Origin: Oegoconia quadripuncta
Taxonomy: Eukaryota > Arthropoda > Insecta > Lepidoptera > Autostichidae
NCBI GenBank assembly: GCA_949316235.1
Contig: OX438744.1
Coordinates: forward strand, 26,275,578 to 26,339,577
Direction: 5' to 3'
Length of the DNA stretch: 64,000 nucleotides
In this document: positions 63,596-64,000 of the stretch, in pieces
How the letters are laid out: each line of letters begins with the position of its first letter
Numbering within the stretch: position 1 is the first letter of the stretch
The notes under the pieces: generated by a model
The model's database searches: none
Told to the model about the DNA's origin: nothing
The model's input: the letters and a program-made list of their open reading frames with translations, nothing else
Made by a program: the position numbers and the translations under genes

Positions 63596-64000
63596 TTTAA
63601 GCAATCTTAACTCTCTATCAATAAACATAAAATAGTATTAGGCATAGTCATGAATTCCATCAGAGTTTCTATAAAGACATCTTTACATATAAAAGGTATC
63701 AGCATAAACTATAGCAAACATTAACTGGCAACACTTTCGCATAAATAAATTTCACTTCGCCTCAGCAACTAACCTAAGTATACGACAATATGTTGAGTTT
63801 TATACCGTCTCATGTCTCGCAAACACGGGCTGTTGTCTCAGCTTAGTGGCGGGACGCAAAGTAAACACAAGGCCTCCTTGTTACTCCCTCCAATGTCTGT
63901 CGACAGACTTTGTTTCTCTACAAAAGTAGCGAAACTTTTGTCAGAATTACGCGAGGAATAACAAAACTGGCTAAGGTAGAAAAGATGGCGTGTCTCGTGA
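63596..64000 (+). other. Right edge: possible host gene start
   Basis: Not recognised as repeat. The last bases read 'gaaaagATGGCGTGTCTCGT' (ATG at 63985), a good insect start context at the end of a GC-richer stretch from 63830. The window ends before this can be tested. Confidence 0.25.

Noticed and set aside
1..64000. CRISPR arrays, operons, rRNA genes, LTR retroviral genes
   Set aside because: None seen. The regular arrays present are satellites without spacers, and no gag, protease, integrase or envelope-like reading was found.

Overview
This looks like nuclear DNA from a moth or butterfly. It is AT-rich with no bacterial-style genes. It is built almost entirely from interspersed repeats whose sequences I recognise as typical of Lepidoptera: four tRNA-headed SINE families, 3' ends of several non-LTR retrotransposons (CR1/Jockey-like and RTE-like), a mariner, palindromic Tc1/mariner-type non-autonomous elements, and the widespread repeat containing 'cccgcgggaact' and 'atcctatgtc'. 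No complete host gene is visible. The window is best read as intergenic or intronic DNA.

Repeat names used here are mine. SINE-A is about 330 bp, starts 'ccgcctccgtggctcaatgt', has box B 'ggttcgatccc' and ends 'gttgtgcataaaaa'. SINE-B is about 270 bp, starts 'gacgacctgtttggtgtagt' and ends in (TTA)n. SINE-C starts 'cgaccggttggtgtagtgg'. SINE-D starts 'gtcggtggctcagcgg' and ends in (GAT)n. LINE-T1 is CR1/Jockey-like, encodes a C-terminus near 'AYYKISDYLDD' and has a (TTTGAT)-type tail. LINE-T2 ends have a small hairpin, then '(aa)g.ccgcc', and end near 'caataaa'. LINE-T3 ends carry 'cccttttggtgttgcgggtg'. LINE-T4 ends 'aataaatgattttcatttc'.

Layout: 1-9.5 kb holds SINE fragments, a 31-bp/62-bp satellite (3590-4118) and two foldback DNA elements (6564-7426 and 8662-9521). 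9.5-16 kb is decayed LINE material. 16064-17365 is a complete mariner with TA target duplication, matched TIRs and an intact 354-residue transposase; it lies inside the tail of an RTE-like LINE. 17.4-33 kb is SINEs and LINE relics in less repetitive DNA; here lie the best host-gene hints: a possible first coding exon on the minus strand (22467-22604), a possible short plus-strand exon (21917-21940), and a ratchet-like splice site (24286-24349). 33473-36868 is a 172-codon unrecognised membrane-protein-like reading frame split by a 2.9-kb 5'-truncated LINE (33903-36791) whose reverse transcriptase has one in-frame stop. 37918-38345 is a purine-rich minisatellite. 38.3-64 kb is again SINEs, LINE ends and nested insertions.

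The genes do not form a pathway. The clearest history is one of nesting: mariner in LINE, LINE in an open frame, LINE end in SINE-A, SINE-A in a foldback element, SINE-C in LINE-T1, and LINE-T1 in a TIR element (twice). The only intact protein with a confident function is the mariner transposase. I saw no CRISPR array, rRNA, free-standing tRNA gene or viral gene. All family assignments come from reading the sequence, not from a database search.
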